10,075 nt of DNA from CAYJLW01 sp964370965 (GTDB lineage Bacteria; Actinomycetota; Acidimicrobiia; UBA2766), in the NCBI GenBank assembly GCA_964370965.1, contig CAYJLW010000113.1, forward strand, positions 1 to 10,075. The letters run 5' to 3'. The notes beneath the pieces were generated by a model. The model was not told where the DNA came from, did no database searches, and saw only the letters and a program-made list of their open reading frames with translations. How positions within the stretch are numbered: the first letter of the stretch is position 1; every line of letters starts with the position of its first letter. Shown piece by piece: positions 1 to 9,525 of the stretch. A program made the translations under genes and the position numbers.

Positions 1-1494
1 CTACCCCGGAGGCGTCCAACCGCCGAAACGGCGTTCCAACTCCAGGGCGACGGCGATCGTGACATGGTCGTTGCCGGGCACGGACACGACCTGCACACCC
101 AGAGGCAGTCCCCGGGCGTCGAGGCCGAGGGGCACCTGGGTGACGGGGAACTCCATCACGTTGAAGATCGCCGTGTACATCCACCTCACCGGGAACAGGA
201 GCGGCTCACCGTGACGGGGAGCCGGTGTGGGGTAGGACGGGTAGAGCAGGACACCGTCGCTCCCCATGAGGTCGATCAGCTCCCGCCGGAGACAGCGACC
301 CATCCCGGCCAGGCGACGGATGCGGCCCGGGAAGCGGCCGTGGACTCTCTCCAGGGCACACAGCGCGAGCGCGGGCAGCGTGTGCGCCGAGCGGCCCAGC
401 GCCCAGCGGGGAAGCTCCCGCCAGGCCCGCACCGGGGTCCCCTGGCCCAGCAACTCCGAAAAGCGGCTCCCCTGGGCCTCGTCGAGCATGGCGGACCAGA
501 TGTCGAGCGAGCGGCGCAGCCCGTCGACGCGTGCGGGGACGACCGTGGCCCCGGCGGCGGCGAGGGACGCCGCCGCCCGCGCCTGCGCGTCACGCAGCGC
601 GTCCGACACGCTCAGGAGGCCGTTGCCCGGCACGGACACGACCCGGAGACGTCCCACGTCGACACGGAGGGGGTCGCCGAGGGGCATCTCCTCGCAGGCC
701 GGGTCGGCGCCGTCGGGGCCGGCGAGGACCCGCAGCAGGGGCATGAGGTCCTCGGCCCGCCGGGCCAGCGGCCCGGTCGTGAGGTAGCGGCCGGCGCCGC
801 CGTCGGCCACGGGGAACTGACCCGAATTCGGCACGAGACCGCCGGTGGGCTTGTGCCCGAAGATGCCGTTGAAGAACGCCGGCATCCGGATCGACCCGCC
901 CACGTCGGAGCCCAGGCCGAAGGGGGACGCCCCGGCCCCGATCACGGCACCCTCGCCCCCCGAGGATCCGCCCACGGTGCGGCGCCGGTCGTACGGGTTC
1001 CGGGTACGGCCGTAGACCCGGTTGGCGGACTCCATCCACATGCAAAGCTCGGAGGTGTTCGTGACCCCCAGGGGGATCGCCCCGGCGGAGCGCAGGCGCC
1101 CCACGGTCGGGGCGTCCGTGTCCGAGAGGTACCCCGAACGGGCCACCAGCCCGGAGGTCTGGGGCATGCCGGTGAGGGCGAAGCACTCCTTGATCGTGCA
1201 GGGCACACCGTGGAAGGGCCGCCCGGAGAGCGGGTCCTGACGCCGCACGGCGTCGTCCGCGGCGTCGGCCTCCTTGCGGGCGTCCTCGAAACGATCCGCG
1301 ACCACGGCGTTGAGGGACCCGTTCACCGCCTCCACGGCGGCGATGTGGGCGTCCACGACAGCCCGCGACGTGACCCGGCCGGAGCGGACCGCCCGGGCGA
1401 GCCGCGTTGCGGATGCCAGCAAGAGGGATTCGATGGCCGCCTCCTGGGGGAGCGAGACCGCAATCCTCGCGCGCAGCGGCCCCCGGGCGGGCAT
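1..1494 (-). CDS. Amidase-signature (AS) family amidase, FAAH-like
   Basis: Predicted cytoplasmic serine hydrolase of 497 residues that cleaves an amide bond; the substrate cannot be read from sequence. The AS core is complete: Lys102 in the TIKE motif, the Gly/Ser-rich motif GGSSGGEG at 175-182 with cis-Ser177, and nucleophile Ser201 in GSDVGGSIRMP, followed by GHKPTGG. The Lys-Ser-Ser spacing (75 and 24 residues) equals that of rat FAAH (Lys142, Ser217, Ser241), and the Glu after SSGG is also FAAH-like, so a lipid or N-acyl amine amidase is more likely than the GatA subunit; no gatB or gatC is present. No signal peptide is visible. The ATG at 1494 is the first in frame. It adds about 20 residues before the usual family N-terminus and has a weak ribosome site, so a later start is possible. 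The stop codon occupies the first three bases of the window. It lies 27 bases downstream of HK1 on the same strand, so cotranscription is likely. Family is certain, substrate is not. Confidence 0.93.
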   Translation of the reverse strand: MPARGPLRARIAVSLPQEAAIESLLLASATRLARAVRSGRVTSRAVVDAHIAAVEAVNGSLNAVVADRFEDARKEADAADDAVRRQDPLSGRPFHGVPCTIKECFALTGMPQTSGLVARSGYLSDTDAPTVGRLRSAGAIPLGVTNTSELCMWMESANRVYGRTRNPYDRRRTVGGSSGGEGAVIGAGASPFGLGSDVGGSIRMPAFFNGIFGHKPTGGLVPNSGQFPVADGGAGRYLTTGPLARRAEDLMPLLRVLAGPDGADPACEEMPLGDPLRVDVGRLRVVSVPGNGLLSVSDALRDAQARAAASLAAAGATVVPARVDGLRRSLDIWSAMLDEAQGSRFSELLGQGTPVRAWRELPRWALGRSAHTLPALALCALERVHGRFPGRIRRLAGMGRCLRRELIDLMGSDGVLLYPSYPTPAPRHGEPLLFPVRWMYTAIFNVMEFPVTQVPLGLDARGLPLGVQVVSVPGNDHVTIAVALELERRFGGWTPPG

Positions 1495-1501
1495 CGTCGA
1501 T

Positions 1502-1521
1502 CCGGGGATCGGCGTCCCCGG
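1502..1521. repeat. Short inverted repeat between HK1 and amidase
   Basis: A perfect 6-base inverted repeat (CCGGGG/CCCCGG) with an 8-base loop fills most of the 27-base gap between the HK1 stop and the amidase ATG. It could form a small hairpin in the shared transcript that modulates amidase translation or protects an mRNA end. It has no T tract and is too weak to call a terminator. In DNA this GC-rich it may also be chance. Confidence 0.3.
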
Positions 1522-3861
1522 TCAGGAGCCGCGGCCGCGGGCGGCTGCCACCCTGGATGCCGGCACCCACTCCGTCAGGATCTCGGCGAGCTCTGCAGGC
1601 CGCACCGGCTTCGGCACGAAGGCGTCCATGCCCGCCTCCCGGGCCCTCTCCCTGTCGGCCGCCATGGCGTTCGCGGTCATCGCCACGATCGGGAGGTGCT
1701 CGTCCGTGCCGGCCTCGCGGGCGCGTATCCGCCTCGTGGCGTCGTATCCGTCCAGCACGGGCATCTGGCAGTCCATGAGGACGGCGGCGTACCGTCGGTC
1801 GGCGGTGGCCGACACGGCCTCCTGGCCGTCGGCGACGACGTCGGCCGCATAGCCCAGCTTGCGGAGCAGGCCCACGGCCACGACCTGGTTCACGGCGTTG
1901 TCCTCGACGACGAGCACCACGGGTTGGTCCGCGGGCGCCACCCGGGCTCCGCGTGGGGCGGCCGAGCCGCCGTCGTCCGGAGCGGTCGTGGGGGCGAGAG
2001 CCTCCCTCAGGTTCGCGGCCCGGACGGGACGGGTCACGAAGGAGGCGCCGTCGGGGAGGTCCTGCTGCGCCCCGAAGGGGACGACCTGCACGAAGCGCGC
2101 CCCGCTCGCTGCGCCCGCCGCGGAGAGCTCCGCCGCCCGGTCGCCGTCGACGATCACGACCGCGTACGGGTCGGCGGCGGCGGCCCTCGCCAGGAGCCCG
2201 GCCGCCGACGCCACGTCCGCCGCCTCGACGCGGGCTCCCCACAGAGCGACGTGGCGCCCCAGCACGTCGCGTGTCGTCGCCGCCTCGACGGCGACGAGGA
2301 CGTGGAGGTGCTCCAGCCCCCCAGGTGCGGTTTCGGGGGTCCCGTCGGCCCCGAGCCGGGCCGTGAACCAGAAGCGGCTGCCTACGCCGTCGCGCGCCGC
2401 GACACCGATGTCGCCCCCGAGGAGACGAGCGAGCTGCCGGGCGATCGTGAGGCCGAGTCCGGTGCCGCCGAAGCGGCGCGTCGTGGAGGAATCGGCCTGC
2501 GTGAAGGAGTCGAACAGATGCGCGGCACGCTCGGAGTCGAGGCCGATGCCCGTGTCGCACACCTCCACCCGGACCCGGAGGCCGTCGGCGTCCCGAGAGA
2601 GAAGCGACGCCCGCACGACGACCTGGCCGGAGTCGGTGAACTTCAACGCGTTCGAGCACAGGTTCGTGAGGATCTGGCCGAAGCGCACCGGATCCCCGAC
2701 GGCCGAGCGGGGGACGTCGGGATCGACGTCGAGGACGAGCTCGATGTCCTTCTCGAGCGCCGCATCGGCGAAGAGCTCCACGGTGTCCTCCAGCACGGCG
2801 TGGAGCTCGAAGGGGACGTGCTCGAGCACGAGCTTGCCCGCCTCGATCTTGGAGACGTCGAGGATGTCGTTGATGATCGTGAGGAGCTGCTCTCCGGAGC
2901 GGGTGAGGACACCGAGGTAGGCATCCTGCTCCGGCGTGGGCCCCGTGCGGGCGAGGAGGTTCGCCATCCCGAGCACGCCGTTCATCGGTGTGCGGATCTC
3001 GTGGCTCATGTTCGCCAGGAACTCCGACTTCGCCCGGGCGGCGGCCTCGGAGGTCTGCAGGGCGACGTCCAGGGCGCGGTTCTTCTCGGCGAGCTCCGCC
3101 GTGCGCTCCTCCACTGCGGTCTCCAGGTGCATGTTCAGGAGCTTGAAGCGCTTGATCATGAGGTAGTTCATGCCCACGGCCACGAACACGAACGCGTACT
3201 CGAACATGTTCCCCGTGGGCACGACGTCGAGGCCGAAGAGGATGTCGTTGAGGCCGACGGCGAGGTACACGGAGTAACCCACGATCAGGCCCCGCCGCAG
3301 GGGTCGGGAGAGCGCGCGGGCCCTCCAGATCACCCGGAACACGTATATGAAGACGGCCCACACGTAGAGGAGGAACAGGACCACCACCGCCCGCGAGCCC
3401 GCCTCGAAGCCCCAGTAGGTCTGGCCCGTCCACTCCGTGTACAGGCTCCCGCGGGACCCGCTGAGCAGAGGCGTCGCCCCACAGACCAGGGCCAGGACCG
3501 TGTTCAGGGCGAAGTAGATGCCGAGTCGACGCCGGGCGCCGGGCAGGCCGGCGAGTGCCCGGCTCATACCCACGAGCGCGAAGAGAAGCAGGAACACGAC
3601 GACGTTCGATCCCCGCCGGGCGGCGAACGCCGCTTCCTCCGAGACGGCCGAGAGCTGCACGAAGCGCAGCGCCGCGTAGGCGAGGGACAGCAGCGACCAC
3701 GAGGCGACCCAGAGGTGCAGGGGGTCACCGCCTCGGCGGCTCCACAGCCAGAGGTGGTTGAGGCCGATCGGCGCACACAGCCCCATGCTGAGGGCGAGCA
3801 GGATCAGGGACAGCGGCGGCGCGCCGCCGGGATGCTGGGCTGCAGCGGCGAGATGAGTCAC
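1522..3861 (-). CDS. 7TM hybrid sensor histidine kinase (HK1)
   Basis: Membrane hybrid histidine kinase of 779 residues. Seven hydrophobic segments (about 16-39, 46-66, 85-105, 111-132, 158-178, 188-212, 216-236) have Arg-rich loops where an N-out topology predicts cytoplasm. A roughly 25-residue outer loop joins TM4 and TM5. A coiled coil (about 240-280) leads to HisKA with phospho-acceptor His287 in SHEIRTP. HATPase_c follows, with Asn404 (N box), Asp436 (DTGIG) and GGTGLGL at 465-471. A receiver-like domain (about 517-622) keeps an Asp at 572, but the acidic pair is lost and the usual Lys is Arg611. The C-terminal receiver is canonical: Glu653/Asp654, phospho-acceptor Asp697 in LMDCQMP, Thr729, Lys751. 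There is no HPt, PAS or HAMP. I chose the GTG at 3861 because the next start, ATG at 3786, would cut into TM1, which HK2 retains. No strong ribosome site precedes the GTG. It diverges from the oxidase and precedes the amidase. The signal and downstream partner are unknown. Confidence 0.92.
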   Translation of the reverse strand: MTHLAAAAQHPGGAPPLSLILLALSMGLCAPIGLNHLWLWSRRGGDPLHLWVASWSLLSLAYAALRFVQLSAVSEEAAFAARRGSNVVVFLLLFALVGMSRALAGLPGARRRLGIYFALNTVLALVCGATPLLSGSRGSLYTEWTGQTYWGFEAGSRAVVVLFLLYVWAVFIYVFRVIWRARALSRPLRRGLIVGYSVYLAVGLNDILFGLDVVPTGNMFEYAFVFVAVGMNYLMIKRFKLLNMHLETAVEERTAELAEKNRALDVALQTSEAAARAKSEFLANMSHEIRTPMNGVLGMANLLARTGPTPEQDAYLGVLTRSGEQLLTIINDILDVSKIEAGKLVLEHVPFELHAVLEDTVELFADAALEKDIELVLDVDPDVPRSAVGDPVRFGQILTNLCSNALKFTDSGQVVVRASLLSRDADGLRVRVEVCDTGIGLDSERAAHLFDSFTQADSSTTRRFGGTGLGLTIARQLARLLGGDIGVAARDGVGSRFWFTARLGADGTPETAPGGLEHLHVLVAVEAATTRDVLGRHVALWGARVEAADVASAAGLLARAAAADPYAVVIVDGDRAAELSAAGAASGARFVQVVPFGAQQDLPDGASFVTRPVRAANLREALAPTTAPDDGGSAAPRGARVAPADQPVVLVVEDNAVNQVVAVGLLRKLGYAADVVADGQEAVSATADRRYAAVLMDCQMPVLDGYDATRRIRAREAGTDEHLPIVAMTANAMAADRERAREAGMDAFVPKPVRPAELAEILTEWVPASRVAAARGRGS

Positions 3862-4001
3862 GTCTTGTCTCGGATACGCCGATCGTAACCCGACGGCCGA
3901 AGAGGCGTACCTCAGTCCCCTTCGACAGGACCCTGACGCCAATTGAGTCGTATTCGGTCCCGACTGGCCCGACCGGGTGGGACCTCGGGCAGACTCCGTC
4001 C
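3862..4001. promoter_or_regulatory. Divergent intergenic region, HK1 / oxidase
   Basis: This 140-base gap separates the divergent starts of HK1 and the oxidase, so it should carry promoters for both. It includes a patch less GC-rich than its surroundings at about 3940-3956. On the plus strand, CAGACT at 3990-3995 sits six bases before the oxidase ATG. That fits an actinobacterial -10 element (TANNNT, first base off) with a leaderless transcript. On the minus strand, TACGAT (3884-3889 read in reverse) is a possible -10 for HK1. No convincing -35 hexamer and no long palindromic operator were found. The promoter role is inferred from gene orientation; the individual elements are weak. Confidence 0.45.
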
Positions 4002-5396
4002 ATGACCCACCCCTCCGAGGCCCGCTACCGCTCCCTGAGCTTCTGGCTCGACACCGTCCCCGGGTCTCTTGCGCCCCGCGCCCCGCTACCGGGCGACGTC
4101 GACGTCGACGTCGCCGTCGTGGGCGCGGGCTACACGGGGCTCTGGACGGCCCTCGAGCTCGCCCGGGCCGACCCCTCGCTGCGCGTCGTCGTCGTCGAGC
4201 GCGAGGTCGCCGGCTTCGGTGCTTCCGGCCGCAACGGCGGCTGGTGCTCGGGTCTGTTCGCCGCCGGCCCCGACGCCGTCGCCCGTCACCACGGACGCGG
4301 CGCCGCTGTCGCGATGACACGCGCCATGTTCGCCGCCGTCGACGAGGTGGGTCGCGCCGCCGCCGCGGAGGGGATCGACTGCCACTTCCACAAGGGCGGC
4401 ACGTTCGTCGCCGCCGTGGGCCGCCCCCAGGTCGAGCGTCTCCGGGCAGAGCTCGCCCACCACCGTTCCTGGGGTCTCGGCGAGGACGACTACCGCTGGC
4501 TGGAAGCCGGCGAGGCACCGGAGCGCATTCGCGTGGCAGGCGCCGGCGGTGCCCTCTACACGCCCCACTGCGCGGCGCTGCATCCGGCGCGTCTCGCCCG
4601 CGGCCTCGCCGAGGCCGTGGAACGGCGGGGGGTCGCCGTCCACGAACGCACGCCCGTCCTCGAAATCGCCCCGGGCGTCGTCCGCACCGCCGCCGGGCGG
4701 ATACGGGCCGACGTCGTGGTGCGGGCCACGGAGGCCTACACCCCGTCCCTGGCACACATGCGCCGGCGCCTGGTCCCCCTCTACTCGCTCATGATCGTCA
4801 CCGAAGCGCTCCCGGAGGCCTTCTGGGCCGAGGTGGGATGGGCAGACCGCGAGACGTTCGCCGACGGCCGGCTCCTCATCATCTACGCGCAGCGCACCGC
4901 CGACGGCCGCATCGCTTTCGGGGGAAGGGGCGCCCCCTACCACTTCGGTTCCGGGATCAGGGACGAGTACGACCGCGTGCCCAAGGTCTTCGAGGCTCTC
5001 CGGGGGACGATGAGGAAGTTGTTCCCGGCCACGGGGCACGCCGCCGTCACCCACCAATGGGGCGGCCCCGTGGGCGTGCCCCGCGACTGGTTCAGCTCCG
5101 TGGGCTACGACACCACGACCGGCCTCGCCTGGGCCGGGGGCTACGTGGGTGACGGCGTGTCCACGACGAACCTCGCCGGACGCACGCTCGCCGACCTCAT
5201 CCTGCGCCGCGACACGGACCTCGTCCACCTCCCGTGGGTGGGTCACCGATCGCCGAACTGGGAGCCGGAGCCGTTGCGCTGGCTGGGCGTGAACGCCGGC
5301 CTCTGGCTCACGACGTCCGCAGACGCTCACGAAGCCCGCACGGGCCGCCGCGCCCGTCTGCGGGGGGCCGCCCTGCGCCGCGTTCTCGGGCACTGA
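4002..5396 (+). CDS. FAD-dependent DAO-family oxidoreductase
   Basis: Flavoprotein of 464 residues in the D-amino-acid oxidase-like family (DAO, COG0665), which oxidises C-N bonds of amines or amino acids and usually passes electrons to oxygen. The N-terminal Rossmann motif is clear: a beta strand into GAGYTG (41-46), then Glu66 ending the second strand, where the FAD ribose is bound. The ASGRNGG motif (74-80) is typical of the PuuB, glycine oxidase and sarcosine oxidase branch. The C-terminal FAD-contact motif is GYVGDGVSTTN (380-390). No signal peptide or membrane segment is seen, so it is probably cytosolic. The resemblance is closest to gamma-glutamylputrescine oxidase-like proteins, but no putrescine-pathway gene is nearby and the substrate is open. 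The strand leading into GAGYTG is encoded by three tandem GACGTC hexamers (4095-4112). No Shine-Dalgarno precedes the ATG, so a leaderless start is possible. HK2 follows on the same strand after 87 bases. Confidence 0.9.
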   Translation: MTHPSEARYRSLSFWLDTVPGSLAPRAPLPGDVDVDVAVVGAGYTGLWTALELARADPSLRVVVVEREVAGFGASGRNGGWCSGLFAAGPDAVARHHGRGAAVAMTRAMFAAVDEVGRAAAAEGIDCHFHKGGTFVAAVGRPQVERLRAELAHHRSWGLGEDDYRWLEAGEAPERIRVAGAGGALYTPHCAALHPARLARGLAEAVERRGVAVHERTPVLEIAPGVVRTAAGRIRADVVVRATEAYTPSLAHMRRRLVPLYSLMIVTEALPEAFWAEVGWADRETFADGRLLIIYAQRTADGRIAFGGRGAPYHFGSGIRDEYDRVPKVFEALRGTMRKLFPATGHAAVTHQWGGPVGVPRDWFSSVGYDTTTGLAWAGGYVGDGVSTTNLAGRTLADLILRRDTDLVHLPWVGHRSPNWEPEPLRWLGVNAGLWLTTSADAHEARTGRRARLRGAALRRVLGH

Positions 5397-5414
5397 GGGG
5401 GCCGGTCCGGGGGG

Positions 5415-5479
5415 CGCGCCGGGCGCGGTACCCTCGGTGGTCCGGGGACGAAGCAGCGGGGAAGCGAGACAGCGGGGGA
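5415..5479 (+). promoter_or_regulatory. Candidate promoter and ribosome site for HK2
   Basis: The gap between the oxidase and HK2 holds a GC hairpin (CGCGC/GCGCG, 3-base loop, 5415-5427). It is followed at once by TACCCT (5429-5434), which fits the TANNNT -10 pattern of high-GC actinobacteria. A purine-rich GGGGGA at 5474-5479 lies four bases before the HK2 ATG and is a plausible Shine-Dalgarno. No -35 hexamer is recognisable. HK2 could therefore be expressed separately from the oxidase, but read-through is equally possible. Confidence 0.35.
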
Positions 5480-5483
5480 CTTC

Positions 5484-7805
<2,322 letters not shown>

Positions 7806-7807
7806 AT

Positions 7808-7877
7808 CCTCGCCCCCGAGTGGTCTCCCAGCCCGGGAGATGAGCCCCGAGGAGCCCGAGTGACCGTCGGGGCGAGG
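7808..7877. repeat. Nested inverted repeats between HK2 and rtcB
   Basis: The 88-base gap after HK2 contains perfect 9-base outer arms, CCTCGCCCC (7808-7816) and GGGGCGAGG (7869-7877). Inside them is a 6-base hairpin TCTCCC/GGGAGA with a 5-base loop (7824-7840). The octamer CCCGAGTG also occurs twice (7815-7822 and 7855-7862). The structure could end HK2 transcription, but there is no T tract and the outer loop is long. A cis-regulatory fold or a protein site upstream of rtcB is an alternative. The arms are real; the function is inferred. Confidence 0.4.
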
Positions 7878-7880
7878 GAG

Positions 7881-7886
7881 TAGCGT
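7881..7886 (+). promoter_or_regulatory. Candidate -10 element for a leaderless rtcB transcript
   Basis: TAGCGT matches the TANNNT -10 pattern and ends seven bases before the GTG start. This is the spacing expected when transcription starts on or next to the start codon. No Shine-Dalgarno lies at normal distance; the nearest GGAG is about 13 bases upstream. No -35 element is evident. Confidence 0.35.
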
Positions 7887-7893
7887 CCTCCGG

Positions 7894-9357
7894 GTGAGCG
7901 GGCCCGGGTCTCCTCAGGCGCGTCTCCCGCGACCGGTGCAGGAGACGCCATGGCGCTGGCGCCTCGAGCAGCGCGGCGACATGCGGGTGCCCGGCATCGT
8001 CTTCGCCTCCCGCGAGCTCCTTCCGGATCTGGAGGCGGACCGCAGCATGGAGCAGGTGGCGAACGTCGCCACGCTGCCCGGCATCGTGGAGGCGTCCTAC
8101 GCCATGCCCGACGTGCATTGGGGATACGGGTTCCCCATCGGCGGCGTCGCCGCCACCGACGTCGAGGCAGGAGGTGTCGTCTCTCCCGGCGGTGTCGGCT
8201 TCGACATCTCCTGCGGAGTCCGCCTCATGGTGTCCGGTCTCGACGCCGACTCCTGTCGCGAGAGACTGCCCGCCCTCATGGACGTCCTCGACCAAGACGT
8301 CCCGCGGGGCCTCGGCCGGGGAGCCCTCTGGCAGGTGAGCGGGGAAGCCGAGCTCCGCGAGATCCTTGCCGACGGGGCCGTCCACGCCGTCGCCGCCGGC
8401 TTCGGCGACGCCGACGACCTCGCTGCCTGCGAAGACGGCGGCCGCCTCCCGGACGCCGACCCCGCCCAGGTGAGCGAGCGTGCCCGGGAACGGGGCCTGG
8501 GACAGGTGGGCAGCCTGGGCTCGGGCAACCACTTCCTCGAGGTCCAGGTCGTGGCGGACGTGCTCGACGCCGGAAGGGCGGAGGCGTTCGGGCTCCGGCG
8601 GGGTCTTCTCTGCGTCATGATCCACTCGGGTTCGCGGGGTTTGGGCCATCAGGTCTGCTCGGACCACGTCCGCGCCATGGCGCACGCCATGGCCGGTTAC
8701 GGCATCCGGATCCCGGACCGCCAACTCGCCTGCGCCCCCGTGCGCTCACCCCACGGCGAGGCGTACATGGGGGCGATGGCGGCCGCCGCGAACTACGGTC
8801 GCGCCAACCGCCACCTGCTCGGGGAGGCGGCCCGGCGGGCGTTCCGCAGCGCCTTCGGCGAGGGCGAGGACGCTCGCCTCCGCCTCCTCTACGACGTCTC
8901 CCACAACCTCGCCAAGTTCGAGACTCACCCCGTCGACGGCGAGCCCCGGCTCCTCTGCGTCCACCGCAAGGGCGCCACCCGATCCCTCCCGCCGGGACAC
9001 CCGGAGCTGGCGCCGGGCCTCCGCCCGCACGGCCAGCCCGTGATCGTCCCCGGCTCGATGGGGACGGCGTCCTACGTCATGGCGGGAGCGCCAGGAGGCG
9101 GCGCCTTCCACTCGACATGCCACGGGGCCGGGCGCACCATGAGCCGCCACGAGGCCAAGAGGCGCGTGGGGGGCCGCCAGCTCCAGGCGGAGCTCGCCGC
9201 GACGGGCGTCGTCGTGAGGCCCCTCTCCCTGCGAGACCTCCCCGAAGAGGCTCCTTTCGCCTACAAGGACGTCGACGCCGTGGTGGCGGTCTGCGCCGCC
9301 GCCGGCCTCGGCGTCGCCGTCGCCCGCCTCCGGCCCCTGGGAGTCGTAAAGGGCTGA
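7894..9357 (+). CDS. rtcB: RNA-splicing ligase RtcB (3'-phosphate/5'-OH RNA ligase)
   Basis: Cytosolic Mn- and GTP-dependent ligase of 487 residues that joins RNA 2',3'-cyclic phosphate or 3'-phosphate ends to 5'-OH ends, in RNA repair or tRNA splicing. All active-site positions are present. Metal ligands are Asp104 and Cys107 (GVGFDISCGVR), His213 (GSGNHFLE), His244 (IHSGSRGLGH) and His337 (YDVSHN). The guanylylated histidine is His410 in STCHGAGR. They correspond to Asp95, Cys98, His203, His234, His329 and His404 of the Pyrococcus enzyme. The early motifs QVANVATLPGIVE and MPDVHWGYGFPIGG are also typical, and the C-terminus ends in the family's GVVKG. Length is normal for bacteria. The start is uncertain: GTG at 7894 gives about 29 residues before DMRVPG, while GTG at 7936 would remove 14 of them and is still compatible with the family. 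I prefer 7894 because of the -10 element seven bases upstream. No rtcA, archease or rtcR gene is adjacent. Confidence 0.96.
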   Translation: MSGPGSPQARLPRPVQETPWRWRLEQRGDMRVPGIVFASRELLPDLEADRSMEQVANVATLPGIVEASYAMPDVHWGYGFPIGGVAATDVEAGGVVSPGGVGFDISCGVRLMVSGLDADSCRERLPALMDVLDQDVPRGLGRGALWQVSGEAELREILADGAVHAVAAGFGDADDLAACEDGGRLPDADPAQVSERARERGLGQVGSLGSGNHFLEVQVVADVLDAGRAEAFGLRRGLLCVMIHSGSRGLGHQVCSDHVRAMAHAMAGYGIRIPDRQLACAPVRSPHGEAYMGAMAAAANYGRANRHLLGEAARRAFRSAFGEGEDARLRLLYDVSHNLAKFETHPVDGEPRLLCVHRKGATRSLPPGHPELAPGLRPHGQPVIVPGSMGTASYVMAGAPGGGAFHSTCHGAGRTMSRHEAKRRVGGRQLQAELAATGVVVRPLSLRDLPEEAPFAYKDVDAVVAVCAAAGLGVAVARLRPLGVVKG

Positions 9358-9525
9358 CCCCGACGCGTCTACACGTCGACGACGGCCCGGGCGCCCCGGC
9401 GGGCGGCGGCTGCACGGCGTCACCCTGCCGGACGGCACTGCGGATGTCGGACCAATGGCACTGGTTCGCTCTCCCGGCGTCGCGGAAGCTGGCGGGCGGA
9501 TCGACCCTGCTGAGGGAGGTGCGCC
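9358..9525. other. Intergenic region between rtcB and hsp20
   Basis: This 168-base gap shows no credible gene. A short GC hairpin CCGGG/CCCGG with a 3-base loop (9387-9399) might be a weak end point for rtcB, but it has no T tract. No CIRCE or HAIR heat-shock operator was seen. A loose match to the actinobacterial sigma-H type promoter (GGA...N16...GTT) occurs as GGATGT at 9442-9447 and GTT at 9464-9466; only the GGA and GTT cores agree, so it is tentative. Confidence 0.35.
9515..9520 (+). promoter_or_regulatory. Strong Shine-Dalgarno of hsp20
   Basis: GGAGGT lies five bases before the ATG at 9526. It is the only near-perfect ribosome site in the window and fixes the hsp20 start. It contrasts with the weak or absent sites of the other genes and suggests high translation. 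Confidence 0.85.

Noticed and set aside
64..3888. A 1274-codon open frame on the plus strand across the amidase and HK1.
   Set aside because: It is antisense to two genes with intact catalytic motifs, and its translation is a low-complexity mix rich in Arg, Gly, His, Glu and Pro with no recognisable domain. Long antisense frames are expected at this GC content.
3944..3954. On the minus strand this reads AATACGACTCA, an 11-base match to the T7 RNA polymerase promoter.
   Set aside because: The rest of the promoter (the CTATAG part) does not match and no phage gene is present, so it is probably chance.
3862..4755. Extension of the HK1 frame upstream to 4755.
   Set aside because: The added residues are Arg/Pro-rich, overlap the oxidase antisense and have no domain. 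The start at 3861 matches the HK2 N-terminus.
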